This document shows, piece by piece, positions 54,832 to 61,381 of a stretch of DNA of 61,381 nt (position 1 is its first letter; every line of letters starts with the position of its first letter). The translations under genes were made by a program, and so were the position numbers. The stretch is taken from the NCBI RefSeq assembly GCF_030813235.1, contig NZ_JAUSUB010000032.1:1-61381 (forward strand), given 5' to 3'. The stretch comes from Cytobacillus purgationiresistens (GTDB taxonomy: Bacteria; Bacillota; Bacilli; Bacillales; Cytobacillaceae). The notes under the pieces were generated by a model. The model ran no database searches, had not been told where the DNA came from, and was given only the letters and a program-made list of their open reading frames with translations.

Positions 54832-55332
54832 TTATTTTGTGTTATTTGCTCTATGTGCAAGGCGGCTTGAAGCAGCAGCAGCAATGGCACCAACAATATC
54901 ATCAAGAAATGTATGGCATCTATCAGAGTTTTTATCATTCAACGCCTTTAAGATTCCAGGCTTTAATTTATCCACATAACCAAAATTTGTAAAACCGATG
55001 GATCCATATACATTGACGATTGATAATGCGAGCACTTCATCTACTCCATATAATCCTTCATCAACTTCTACAACGGATTGCAGCGGCTCCAGTAATTTTT
55101 TTTCTTCAGCAAGGATATCGAGCTGTATGCCAGTTAATATTGCGTTTTGAACTTCTCTTTTTGATAATACGCGTTCAACGTTTTCGATGCAGACCTCGAT
55201 TTTTAAATCAGGATGGTATCTTTCCTGAAGAAAATACACTAAATCGGCGATATCACGAATTTCTACGCCTCTTTCATGCAGCCATCTGCGTGCGGTTTGT
55301 TCTGTTAAATTCACTACTTTTTCTTCGCTCAT
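54832..55332 (-). CDS. yutG: Phosphatidylglycerophosphatase A family protein (YutG)
   Basis: 166 residues of the PgpA-related domain as found in YutG: GVEIRDIADLVYFLQERYHP at the N-terminus, ENVERVLSKREVQNAILTGI, GVDEVLALSIVNVYGSIGFT and CHTFLDDIVGAIAAAASSRLAH, where the Asp pair is typical. The Bacillus version is shorter and less hydrophobic than E. coli PgpA, and its activity on phosphatidylglycerophosphate is not certain. Confidence 0.85.
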   Translation of the reverse strand: MSEEKVVNLTEQTARRWLHERGVEIRDIADLVYFLQERYHPDLKIEVCIENVERVLSKREVQNAILTGIQLDILAEEKKLLEPLQSVVEVDEGLYGVDEVLALSIVNVYGSIGFTNFGYVDKLKPGILKALNDKNSDRCHTFLDDIVGAIAAAASSRLAHRANNTK

Positions 55333-55504
55333 GTCTTCACCTTTTCTATTTAGGATTCAGTCAATCACTTTGCTCTCTATAATATATGATGATCACTTTA
55401 GCTTGCGAACTTTCACTGCATCATATCCTCATGAAAGTAATCAACAAGTTTTTTATAGTAAATTCATATATATCCCATAAGAGGTTTCATGGAGGAGGGT
55501 CAAA

Positions 55505-56518
55505 ATGATCAGAAGGTTATTAAAGGATAAATATGGAATTAATGCAGATGAGGAATTTAGACTTGGCAACTATAATGCATGCAAGAAACAAGATGAAGTT
55601 TATATTTTAGTGCCTGCAGGACATATGGGGGAGGGAGAGATAGAGGAGCTTGATCGAATTGCGGAGCATTTAAAAACAAGCGGCGACAGAAATATAGCAC
55701 ATTTTTTAAAAACGACAGAAGGAAAACCTTTTAGCGAGTGGGAGGATGCGCGTTATGCAGTGTTAAACAATGAACGGTTACAGCTGAGAAAAAATGAACA
55801 AATTGGCAGGAAGCTGGCAAAATTTCATTATCGCGGCAGAAGTGTATCATTTGCCGTTGAAAAGACGAGCCGGATTGGACAATGGAAAAAGTTATGGGAA
55901 ACGCGATTGGATCAAATGGAAAGAGTATGGAATGAAATGCTGTTTCAATTCGATGGGGAGAACGACTTTGATCGGCTGTTTTTAGAATCCTTCCCATATT
56001 ACATGGGACTAGCGGAAAATGCGATACAATATATAGTTGATACCGAATATGACGATGAACCGTATATGACGGATAGTGGGACTGTGTGTCATGTGAGGTT
56101 ATCCTCAAAATCATGGGGAGATCAATACTATATCAAGAACCCCTTTGATTGGGTATTTGACCATGCAACAAGAGATTTAGCTGAATGGACGAGGGAGAAG
56201 TATTTTCACAATATTAAAACATACGAGCCAGACCTTCGTCAATTTATTAAGGAATATGAGAGTGTCACTCCTTTATCACCCTTTTCATGGCGGTTATATT
56301 ATGCGAGGATACTTTTTCCTTTGCATTATTTTGAATGTGTAGAGGCGTATTATGGAACTTCTTCTGAACAGCTAAGAAATATGCTTAAGGAGAAGATGGA
56401 AAAGTATCTTCAGCAATCAGGAGACTACGAGCGTTTTGTTGGGAATTTCTTTGAACTTTCAGAAAGCCCCCTTCAGCAATGGAATATCCCAATACCTGAA
56501 TGGTTGATTAGTAAATAA
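55505..56518 (+). CDS. yutH: Spore coat protein YutH
   Basis: 337 residues. Resembles the CotS/YutH group of kinase-like coat proteins: an early YILVPAG strand, a GRKLAKFHYRG helix and PFSWRLYYARILFPLHYFECVE late in the protein, but the active-site HGD motif of aminoglycoside kinases is not evident. RBS GGAGGAGGG precedes the ATG. Position between yutG and the hom region agrees with yutH. Confidence 0.82.
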   Translation: MIRRLLKDKYGINADEEFRLGNYNACKKQDEVYILVPAGHMGEGEIEELDRIAEHLKTSGDRNIAHFLKTTEGKPFSEWEDARYAVLNNERLQLRKNEQIGRKLAKFHYRGRSVSFAVEKTSRIGQWKKLWETRLDQMERVWNEMLFQFDGENDFDRLFLESFPYYMGLAENAIQYIVDTEYDDEPYMTDSGTVCHVRLSSKSWGDQYYIKNPFDWVFDHATRDLAEWTREKYFHNIKTYEPDLRQFIKEYESVTPLSPFSWRLYYARILFPLHYFECVEAYYGTSSEQLRNMLKEKMEKYLQQSGDYERFVGNFFELSESPLQQWNIPIPEWLISK

Positions 56519-56576
56519 CTTTCTATATTTTCAGTTTTTCCCTATAATTAGAGAAAAAGTAGGGGAAGTGGGACAT

Positions 56577-57542
56577 TTGAAACCAACAATTTTTATTACA
56601 AGAAAAATACCGGAAGACGTGATTGCTCCACTAAAGGAAAGCTATGATGTAAAAATGTGGGACCAAGAGGATGTGCCAATCCCCCACGCAACCTTAATTG
56701 AAGAAGTAAAGCACGCAGATGCGTTATTTACAATGCTTTCAGAGAATATTAATCAAGAGGTATTAGCAGCAGGTAAGAAATTGAAGGTGGTAGCCAACAT
56801 GGCTGTTGGCTATGATAATATCGATGTTGCTGCTGCAGCAGAGTTAGGTATTACGATTACAAATACACCCGATGTTCTGACTGAATCGACTGCTGATTTA
56901 GCTTTCTCCCTTCTGCTTACAGCTGCAAGGCGTATGGTTGAAGCGTCTGAGTTTGTAAAGAATGGGGATTGGAAAAGCTGGAGCCCGCTTCTTTTAGCTG
57001 GTCAAGATGTACATCATAAAACAATTGGCATTGTTGGGATGGGGAGTATCGGTAAAGTTGTGGCTAAACGGGCAGCAGGATTTGATATGAACATATTATA
57101 TTATAATCGCTCACGAAAACCTGATGCGGAAGCTGAGCTGGGTGCTGTCTATACAGACTTTGAAGACTTATTGTCACAATCTGATTTTGTTGTCTGTCTC
57201 ACGCCCTTAACTGAAGAAACAAAGAATATGTTCACCAAAGAGGCTTTTCAAAAAATGAAGCGAACGGCTGTGTTTGTAAATGCCTCTAGAGGGCCGATCG
57301 TAAACGAAGAAGATTTAGCTGAAGCACTCAAGACAGGCGAGATTGCAGCGGCTGGGTTAGATGTGTTTGTAAATGAGCCAATTTCTGCGGACCATCCATT
57401 GTTAATGCTTAATAATGTCGTCGCAATGCCTCACATCGGCAGTGCCACAAAAGAAACAAGATACGATATGATGAAACTTTGTGTCAAAAATATTGATGCA
57501 GTACTATCTGGAAAAGACCCAATCACTGCAGTTACACATTGA
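56577..57542 (+). CDS. D-2-hydroxyacid dehydrogenase (glyoxylate/hydroxypyruvate reductase type)
   Basis: 321 residues from TTG 56577, 11 nt after AGGGG; a GTG at 56568 is too close to that RBS. NAD(P)-binding GIVGMGSIGKVVAKRA and catalytic Arg (ASRGPIVNEEDL), Glu and His (MPHIGSAT). It reduces glyoxylate or hydroxypyruvate or oxidises D-glycerate; substrate cannot be fixed from sequence. Confidence 0.88.
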   Translation: MKPTIFITRKIPEDVIAPLKESYDVKMWDQEDVPIPHATLIEEVKHADALFTMLSENINQEVLAAGKKLKVVANMAVGYDNIDVAAAAELGITITNTPDVLTESTADLAFSLLLTAARRMVEASEFVKNGDWKSWSPLLLAGQDVHHKTIGIVGMGSIGKVVAKRAAGFDMNILYYNRSRKPDAEAELGAVYTDFEDLLSQSDFVVCLTPLTEETKNMFTKEAFQKMKRTAVFVNASRGPIVNEEDLAEALKTGEIAAAGLDVFVNEPISADHPLLMLNNVVAMPHIGSATKETRYDMMKLCVKNIDAVLSGKDPITAVTH

Positions 57543-57549
57543 AATGATC

Positions 57550-57581
57550 AGAGGCTCCCTGCAAGGGCAGCTTCTTTTTTA
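57550..57581 (+). terminator. Weak terminator
   Basis: Imperfect stem GAGGCTCCCT/AGGGCAGCTTC with T6, eight nt after the stop. Confidence 0.55.
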
Positions 57582-57705
57582 TGGGCAAAAGCCATTCAAT
57601 TGCACAAATGTAAAAAAATAGGTTTCGTGAAATCTTTTCTAAATTGTTCTATACTTTGTCATCGATAAATTGAGCGTCTTTTTGTGAAAATTGAAAAATA
57701 ACCTA

Positions 57706-57734
57706 TTGTCTTTCTTCCAAATGAGGTCTATAAT
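57706..57734 (+). promoter_or_regulatory. Promoter of hom-thrC-thrB
   Basis: TTGTCT (57706-57711), 17-nt spacer, TATAAT (57729-57734), 58 nt before hom. No T-box leader or riboswitch is seen. Confidence 0.8.
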
Positions 57735-57792
57735 GTCTACTATACAAACACAAATGTACTTTTAGAGAGAACAGTGCAAGGGGGAACGGATA

Positions 57793-59088
57793 ATGGAAGC
57801 AATCTCAATCGGTTTATTAGGGCTAGGAACAGTAGGCTCAGGAGTGGTCAAAATAATTGAAAGTCACCAGGATAAGCTTATGCATCAGGTAGGCTGCCCT
57901 GTTGAGGTTAAAAAAGTTCTTGTGAAGAACTTGAGCAAAGAACGTGCAGTTGAGGTGGATTCCAATATTCTAACAACTAACCCAGATGATATTATAAAAA
58001 ATCCTGATATAGATGTAGTTATAGAAGTAATGGGCGGACTAGAAGAAACAAAGGAATATTTGCAAACGGCTATCAGTCATCATAAGCATATCGTTACGGC
58101 AAACAAAGATTTAATGGCAGTATACGGACCGGAGCTTTTATCTGCAGCCTCAGAAAACGGCTGTGACTTATTTTATGAGGCAAGTGTAGCGGGTGGTATT
58201 CCAATTCTACGCGGTCTTGTGGATGGTCTTGCTTCTGATCGGATTACAAAAATGATGGGAATCGTTAATGGTACGACAAACTTTATTTTGACAAAAATGA
58301 GTAAAGAAGGAAGCGCTTATGAGGATGTATTAAAAGAAGCGCAGGATCTCGGATATGCAGAGAGTGACCCTACTGCTGATGTAGAAGGCCTTGACGCGGC
58401 AAGGAAGATGGCGATTCTATCTACGCTGGGCTTTTCTATGAATATCGATTTGGATGATGTGAAGGTAGAGGGAATTACAGATATAACTGAAGAAGATTTA
58501 CAATATGCCGAGCAGTTAGGATATACAATGAAGCTTATTGGGATCGCACATAGAGAAGGTGAGAAAGTAGAAGTCAGCGTTCAGCCAACGCTTCTTCCTG
58601 AATCCCATCCATTAGCAGGTGTTCAAGATGAATATAATGCTGTCTATGTGTATGGCGAAGCGGTTGGAGAGACAATGTTTTATGGGCCGGGAGCGGGAAG
58701 CTTACCTACGGCAACGGCTGTAGTATCTGATGTTGTCGGTGTCATGAAGAATATGCGTCTTGGTGTAAATGGAAAAAGCGCAGTTACACCACAATATGAT
58801 AAGAAACTTAAGGATGGTAGCGAAATCTTTTCCAAGTATTTCTTAAGATTGCATGTAAGTGATGAAGTGGGTGTATTTGCCAATATTACTACTATCTTTT
58901 CTGATCATCACGTTAGTTTTGAGAAAATCCTTCAAGTACCTGTTAAGGAGAAAATTGCAGAGATTGTTTTAGTTACACATCAAGCTTCTCTCGATGATTA
59001 TGAAACAATTTTACTAAGTTTAAGAGATTTAGAGGCAGTAGAAGAAATCAAAAGTTCTTATCGTGTTGAAGGGGGCGCAAGAAGATGA
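57793..59088 (+). CDS. hom: Homoserine dehydrogenase
   Basis: 431 residues. NAD(P)-binding [13 protein letters not shown] (8-20), catalytic region [13 protein letters not shown] and [17 protein letters not shown], then [12 protein letters not shown], and a C-terminal ACT domain (about 350-431) for feedback by threonine. It converts aspartate semialdehyde to homoserine, the branch point to threonine and to methionine (via metY at 25008). Overlaps thrC by 4 nt. Confidence 0.96.
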   Translation: MEAISIGLLGLGTVGSGVVKIIESHQDKLMHQVGCPVEVKKVLVKNLSKERAVEVDSNILTTNPDDIIKNPDIDVVIEVMGGLEETKEYLQTAISHHKHIVTANKDLMAVYGPELLSAASENGCDLFYEASVAGGIPILRGLVDGLASDRITKMMGIVNGTTNFILTKMSKEGSAYEDVLKEAQDLGYAESDPTADVEGLDAARKMAILSTLGFSMNIDLDDVKVEGITDITEEDLQYAEQLGYTMKLIGIAHREGEKVEVSVQPTLLPESHPLAGVQDEYNAVYVYGEAVGETMFYGPGAGSLPTATAVVSDVVGVMKNMRLGVNGKSAVTPQYDKKLKDGSEIFSKYFLRLHVSDEVGVFANITTIFSDHHVSFEKILQVPVKEKIAEIVLVTHQASLDDYETILLSLRDLEAVEEIKSSYRVEGGARR

Positions 59089-60146
59089 GATGGGAAGGGC
59101 TATTAAAATCCTATAAGGATTTTTTACCGATAAATGAGAATACACCGATGGTTACATTAAATGAAGGGAATACTCCCTTAATTAGACTGGATAAGCTGTC
59201 AATAGAGTGGGGCATCGATTTATACGTGAAAACAGAAGGGGCAAACCCAACAGGCTCTTTCAAAGACAGAGGGATGGTTATGGCTGTTGCAAAAGCGAAG
59301 GAAGCAGGCAGTGATGCGATTATCTGCGCATCTACTGGAAATACATCAGCCGCAGCCGCAGCTTATGCAGCAAGAGCGGGTTTAAGATGCGTCGTTGTTA
59401 TTCCTGAAGGGAAAATTGCAATGGGTAAACTCGCTCAAGCAGTAATGTATGGTGCAGAGATTGTATCCATTGAAGGAAACTTTGATCAAGCACTCGCGAT
59501 GGTTAGAAAAATCAGTGAGACTGAACCAATTACACTAGTAAACTCAGTAAATCCTTATCGTTTGGAAGGTCAAAAAACAGCAGCGTTTGAAGTGTGTGAT
59601 CAGCTTGGAGGGGCTCCTGATATTCTTGCTTTGCCGGTTGGGAATGCAGGGAATATTAGTGCGTATTGGAAGGGCTTCAAGGAGTATCATGAAGCAAAAG
59701 ATTCAGGTCTTCCTAAGATGCATGGGGTTCAAGCTGAGGGAGCAGCAGCTATTGTTCACAATCGGGTATTTGAAAACCCTGAAACAATTGCTACAGCTAT
59801 CCGCATTGGAAACCCGGCGAGTTGGAGTTTAGCAGTCGATGCTATAAAGGAATCAAATGGGAAAATTGACGAAGTAAGTGATGAGGAAATTCTATGTATG
59901 TACAGAAAGCTTGCAGCTTCAGAGGGGATTTTTGCTGAACCTGCGTCTTGCGCTTCACTTGCTGGTGTTTATAAGCAGCTTCGCAACGGTGAAATCAAGC
60001 ATGGTGCAAGAATTGTAGCAGTTCTTACAGGTAATGGATTGAAGGATCCGAACACAGCGATAGAATGCAGTCCAGTAAAACCAATTCTGCTGCCAAATGA
60101 TGAGCATGCTGTAGCAGAGCATATTAAAGGAGTTGTCCATGCATGA
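59085..60146 (+). CDS. thrC: Threonine synthase
   Basis: 353 residues, short class typical of Bacillus. PLP Lys60 in TGSFKDRGM, phosphate loop [15 protein letters not shown]. Converts O-phosphohomoserine to threonine. ATGA overlaps link it to hom and thrB. Confidence 0.96.
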   Translation: MRWEGLLKSYKDFLPINENTPMVTLNEGNTPLIRLDKLSIEWGIDLYVKTEGANPTGSFKDRGMVMAVAKAKEAGSDAIICASTGNTSAAAAAYAARAGLRCVVVIPEGKIAMGKLAQAVMYGAEIVSIEGNFDQALAMVRKISETEPITLVNSVNPYRLEGQKTAAFEVCDQLGGAPDILALPVGNAGNISAYWKGFKEYHEAKDSGLPKMHGVQAEGAAAIVHNRVFENPETIATAIRIGNPASWSLAVDAIKESNGKIDEVSDEEILCMYRKLAASEGIFAEPASCASLAGVYKQLRNGEIKHGARIVAVLTGNGLKDPNTAIECSPVKPILLPNDEHAVAEHIKGVVHA

Positions 60147-61063
60147 TCGGGGGCGAAAGGCTCATCATTGAAGTACCAGCAAGCACAGCAAATCTCGGTC
60201 CAGGTTTTGATTCCATTGGCTTAGCCCTCAATCTATACTTGCGTATGGAAGTGGTAAAACAAGATCAGTGGGAAGTGATTCCCATGACGGAAGAATTAAG
60301 CATGTATCCATCTGATAAGAAAAATTTTATCATCCAAACAGCAATAGAAACGGCGAAGGAATTTCAAGCGGAGATTCCCCCATGCCAAGTAATAATCGAT
60401 AGTGATATTCCAATTGCACGTGGTTTAGGTTCAAGTGCATCAGCCATTGTAGCTGGGATTGAGCTTGCTGATGCGCTATGTGAATTACATCTATCCAAGC
60501 AGGAAAAGTTGAGGGTGGCAGCTATGTTTGAAGGGCATCCTGATAATGTAGGTGCCTCACTGATGGGGGGACTAGTCATTGGCAACCAATCAAAAACTGA
60601 CGTTGACGCAGTTGTGTTCCGTGAATTAGAAGTGGAGGTCATTGCATGCATTCCCAGTACGGAGCTTTTGACAAAGGAATCGAGAGGACTTTTACCCGAA
60701 CACCTTTCTTTTAAGGATGCCGTCCAGGCAGGAGCAGTAGGAAATGTAATGATTGCTTCTTTATTAAGCGGTAATTATGAACTAGCTGGTAAAATGATGA
60801 TGCAGGATTTATATCACCATCCATACAGGAAACAGGTCGTCCCTCATCTAGAAGAAATAGAAAAGCTAGCACCAAGTCTTGGAGCACTTGGCGTTGCATT
60901 AAGCGGTGCAGGGCCAACGGTTTTATGCTTAGTGGCACCAGGCAGGGGATTAGAAGTGGCCCAAGGCCTTGCGGTTGAAATGCCTCATATGAAATTTAAT
61001 TGTTTGCATATTGACCAAGTGGGCAGCCGTGTCTATAAGAAGAATATGAATGTGACTTGTTGA
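60143..61063 (+). CDS. thrB: Homoserine kinase
   Basis: 306 residues of the GHMP kinase family: [16 protein letters not shown] at the N-terminus, ATP loop [16 protein letters not shown], and C-terminal [15 protein letters not shown] 60143 overlaps the thrC stop by 4 nt. Last gene of the threonine operon. Confidence 0.96.
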   Translation: MIGGERLIIEVPASTANLGPGFDSIGLALNLYLRMEVVKQDQWEVIPMTEELSMYPSDKKNFIIQTAIETAKEFQAEIPPCQVIIDSDIPIARGLGSSASAIVAGIELADALCELHLSKQEKLRVAAMFEGHPDNVGASLMGGLVIGNQSKTDVDAVVFRELEVEVIACIPSTELLTKESRGLLPEHLSFKDAVQAGAVGNVMIASLLSGNYELAGKMMMQDLYHHPYRKQVVPHLEEIEKLAPSLGALGVALSGAGPTVLCLVAPGRGLEVAQGLAVEMPHMKFNCLHIDQVGSRVYKKNMNVTC

Positions 61064-61109
61064 ACCAAAAAAAGCGATGTCTTAAGGACATGCTTTTTGG
61101 TTTTTTTTA
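61063..61109 (+). terminator. Terminator of hom-thrC-thrB
   Basis: Stem AACCAAAAAAAGCGATGTC / GGACATGCTTTTTGGTT followed by T7. Confidence 0.87.
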
Positions 61110-61196
61110 GGGTGTGAATGATCCTCTAAGACTGAGCCTAAAGTTATTGGGGATAATAACTGACTTTCAAAGCTCGAACTCGAGCTAAAACGTTAA

Positions 61197-61381
61197 AGCG
61201 TAGAAAGATGGGCATTCAAAGATCAAGTCTAATCCCAAAGTAAGAATAACGTAGAAAGATGGGCATTCAAAGCTCAAGTCTGATCGCAAAGCGAGAATAG
61301 CGTAGAAAGATGGGCATTCAAAGCTCAACCCTGATCGCAAAGCGAGAATAGCGTAGAAAGATGGGCATTCAAAGCTCAAGT
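61197..61381. repeat. 51-bp tandem repeat array, runs off the window
   Basis: TAGAAAGATGGGCATTCAAA occurs at 61201, 61252, 61303 and 61354, exactly 51 bp apart. Later units are nearly identical (TGATCGCAAAGCGAGAATAG between). A degenerate unit precedes at about 61157. Because 51 is divisible by three, a 64-codon repetitive frame runs through it on the minus strand (repeating FECPSFYAILALRSDLS); no RBS or end is visible, so I do not call a gene. Confidence 0.9.

Noticed and set aside
57600..57792. T-box or riboswitch leader for hom-thrCB
   Set aside because: No T-box sequence (TGGNACCGCG-type), specifier loop or terminator; only a normal promoter with a short leader.
61197..61381. CRISPR array
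   Set aside because: Whole 51-bp units are repeated, including the parts between the conserved blocks, so there are no unique spacers; no cas genes nearby.

Overview
The window looks like a chromosomal segment of a spore-forming member of the Bacillaceae. It is AT-rich with strong Shine-Dalgarno sites and many intrinsic terminators. It carries spore genes (a gerA-type operon, CotF-like coat proteins, YuzL, LytH, YhcN/YlaJ lipoprotein, YutH). Gene order from about 10.7 kb onward follows the yus/suf/yun/yut/hom-thrCB segment as I remember it from Bacillus subtilis, but with many small differences, so this is a relative and not B. subtilis itself. No database search was possible.

Layout: (1) 1-2690: the 3' part of a 5S rRNA gene and a 24-gene tRNA cluster covering all 20 amino acids plus the initiator. 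It is interrupted by a 141-bp tandem repeat that duplicates the first 14 nt of tRNA-fMet. (2) 2.7-10.4 kb: accessory genes, namely a DUF4097 protein, an ECF sigma factor with a DUF4179 membrane partner, an SDR reductase, a FixH/YtkA-like lipoprotein, a DUF4931 protein and a RodA/FtsW-type glycosyltransferase. (3) 10.7-15.7 kb: a germination receptor operon on the minus strand and small spore proteins. (4) 15.9-24.8 kb: the fadN-fadA-fadE beta-oxidation operon behind a FadR-type operator, then yusI, gcvH, yusF, yusE and a yusD-like gene. (5) 24.8-29.2 kb: metY and metNPQ, each behind its own SAM-I (S-box) riboswitch. (6) 30.0-35.3 kb: sufCDSUB for Fe-S cluster assembly. (7) 35.24-38.50 kb: a decayed integrative element in the 3' end of sufB. 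It has 32-bp att-like direct repeats (31/32 identical), a truncated tyrosine recombinase, and a divergent MFS exporter/TetR pair with a 26-bp palindromic operator. (8) 38.7-49.0 kb: a lysine/ornithine N-hydroxylase, a tiny membrane protein, yunF and yunC homologs, a NhaC-family transporter under a lysine riboswitch, and a complete branched-chain amino-acid ABC transporter operon. (9) 49.2-61.1 kb: lytH, lipA, the yut cluster, a 2-hydroxyacid dehydrogenase and hom-thrC-thrB. The window ends inside a 51-bp tandem repeat array.

Most of the window is core metabolism and sporulation: fatty-acid breakdown, methionine and lysine uptake under riboswitch control, Fe-S assembly, lipoate and threonine synthesis. 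The least ordinary parts are the sufB-integrated element, which separates the suf operon from its likely terminator, the tRNA-fMet-derived repeat, and two different 51/52-bp intergenic arrays. I did not find a clearly new multi-gene defence or secretion system; the element is the best candidate for newly acquired function.
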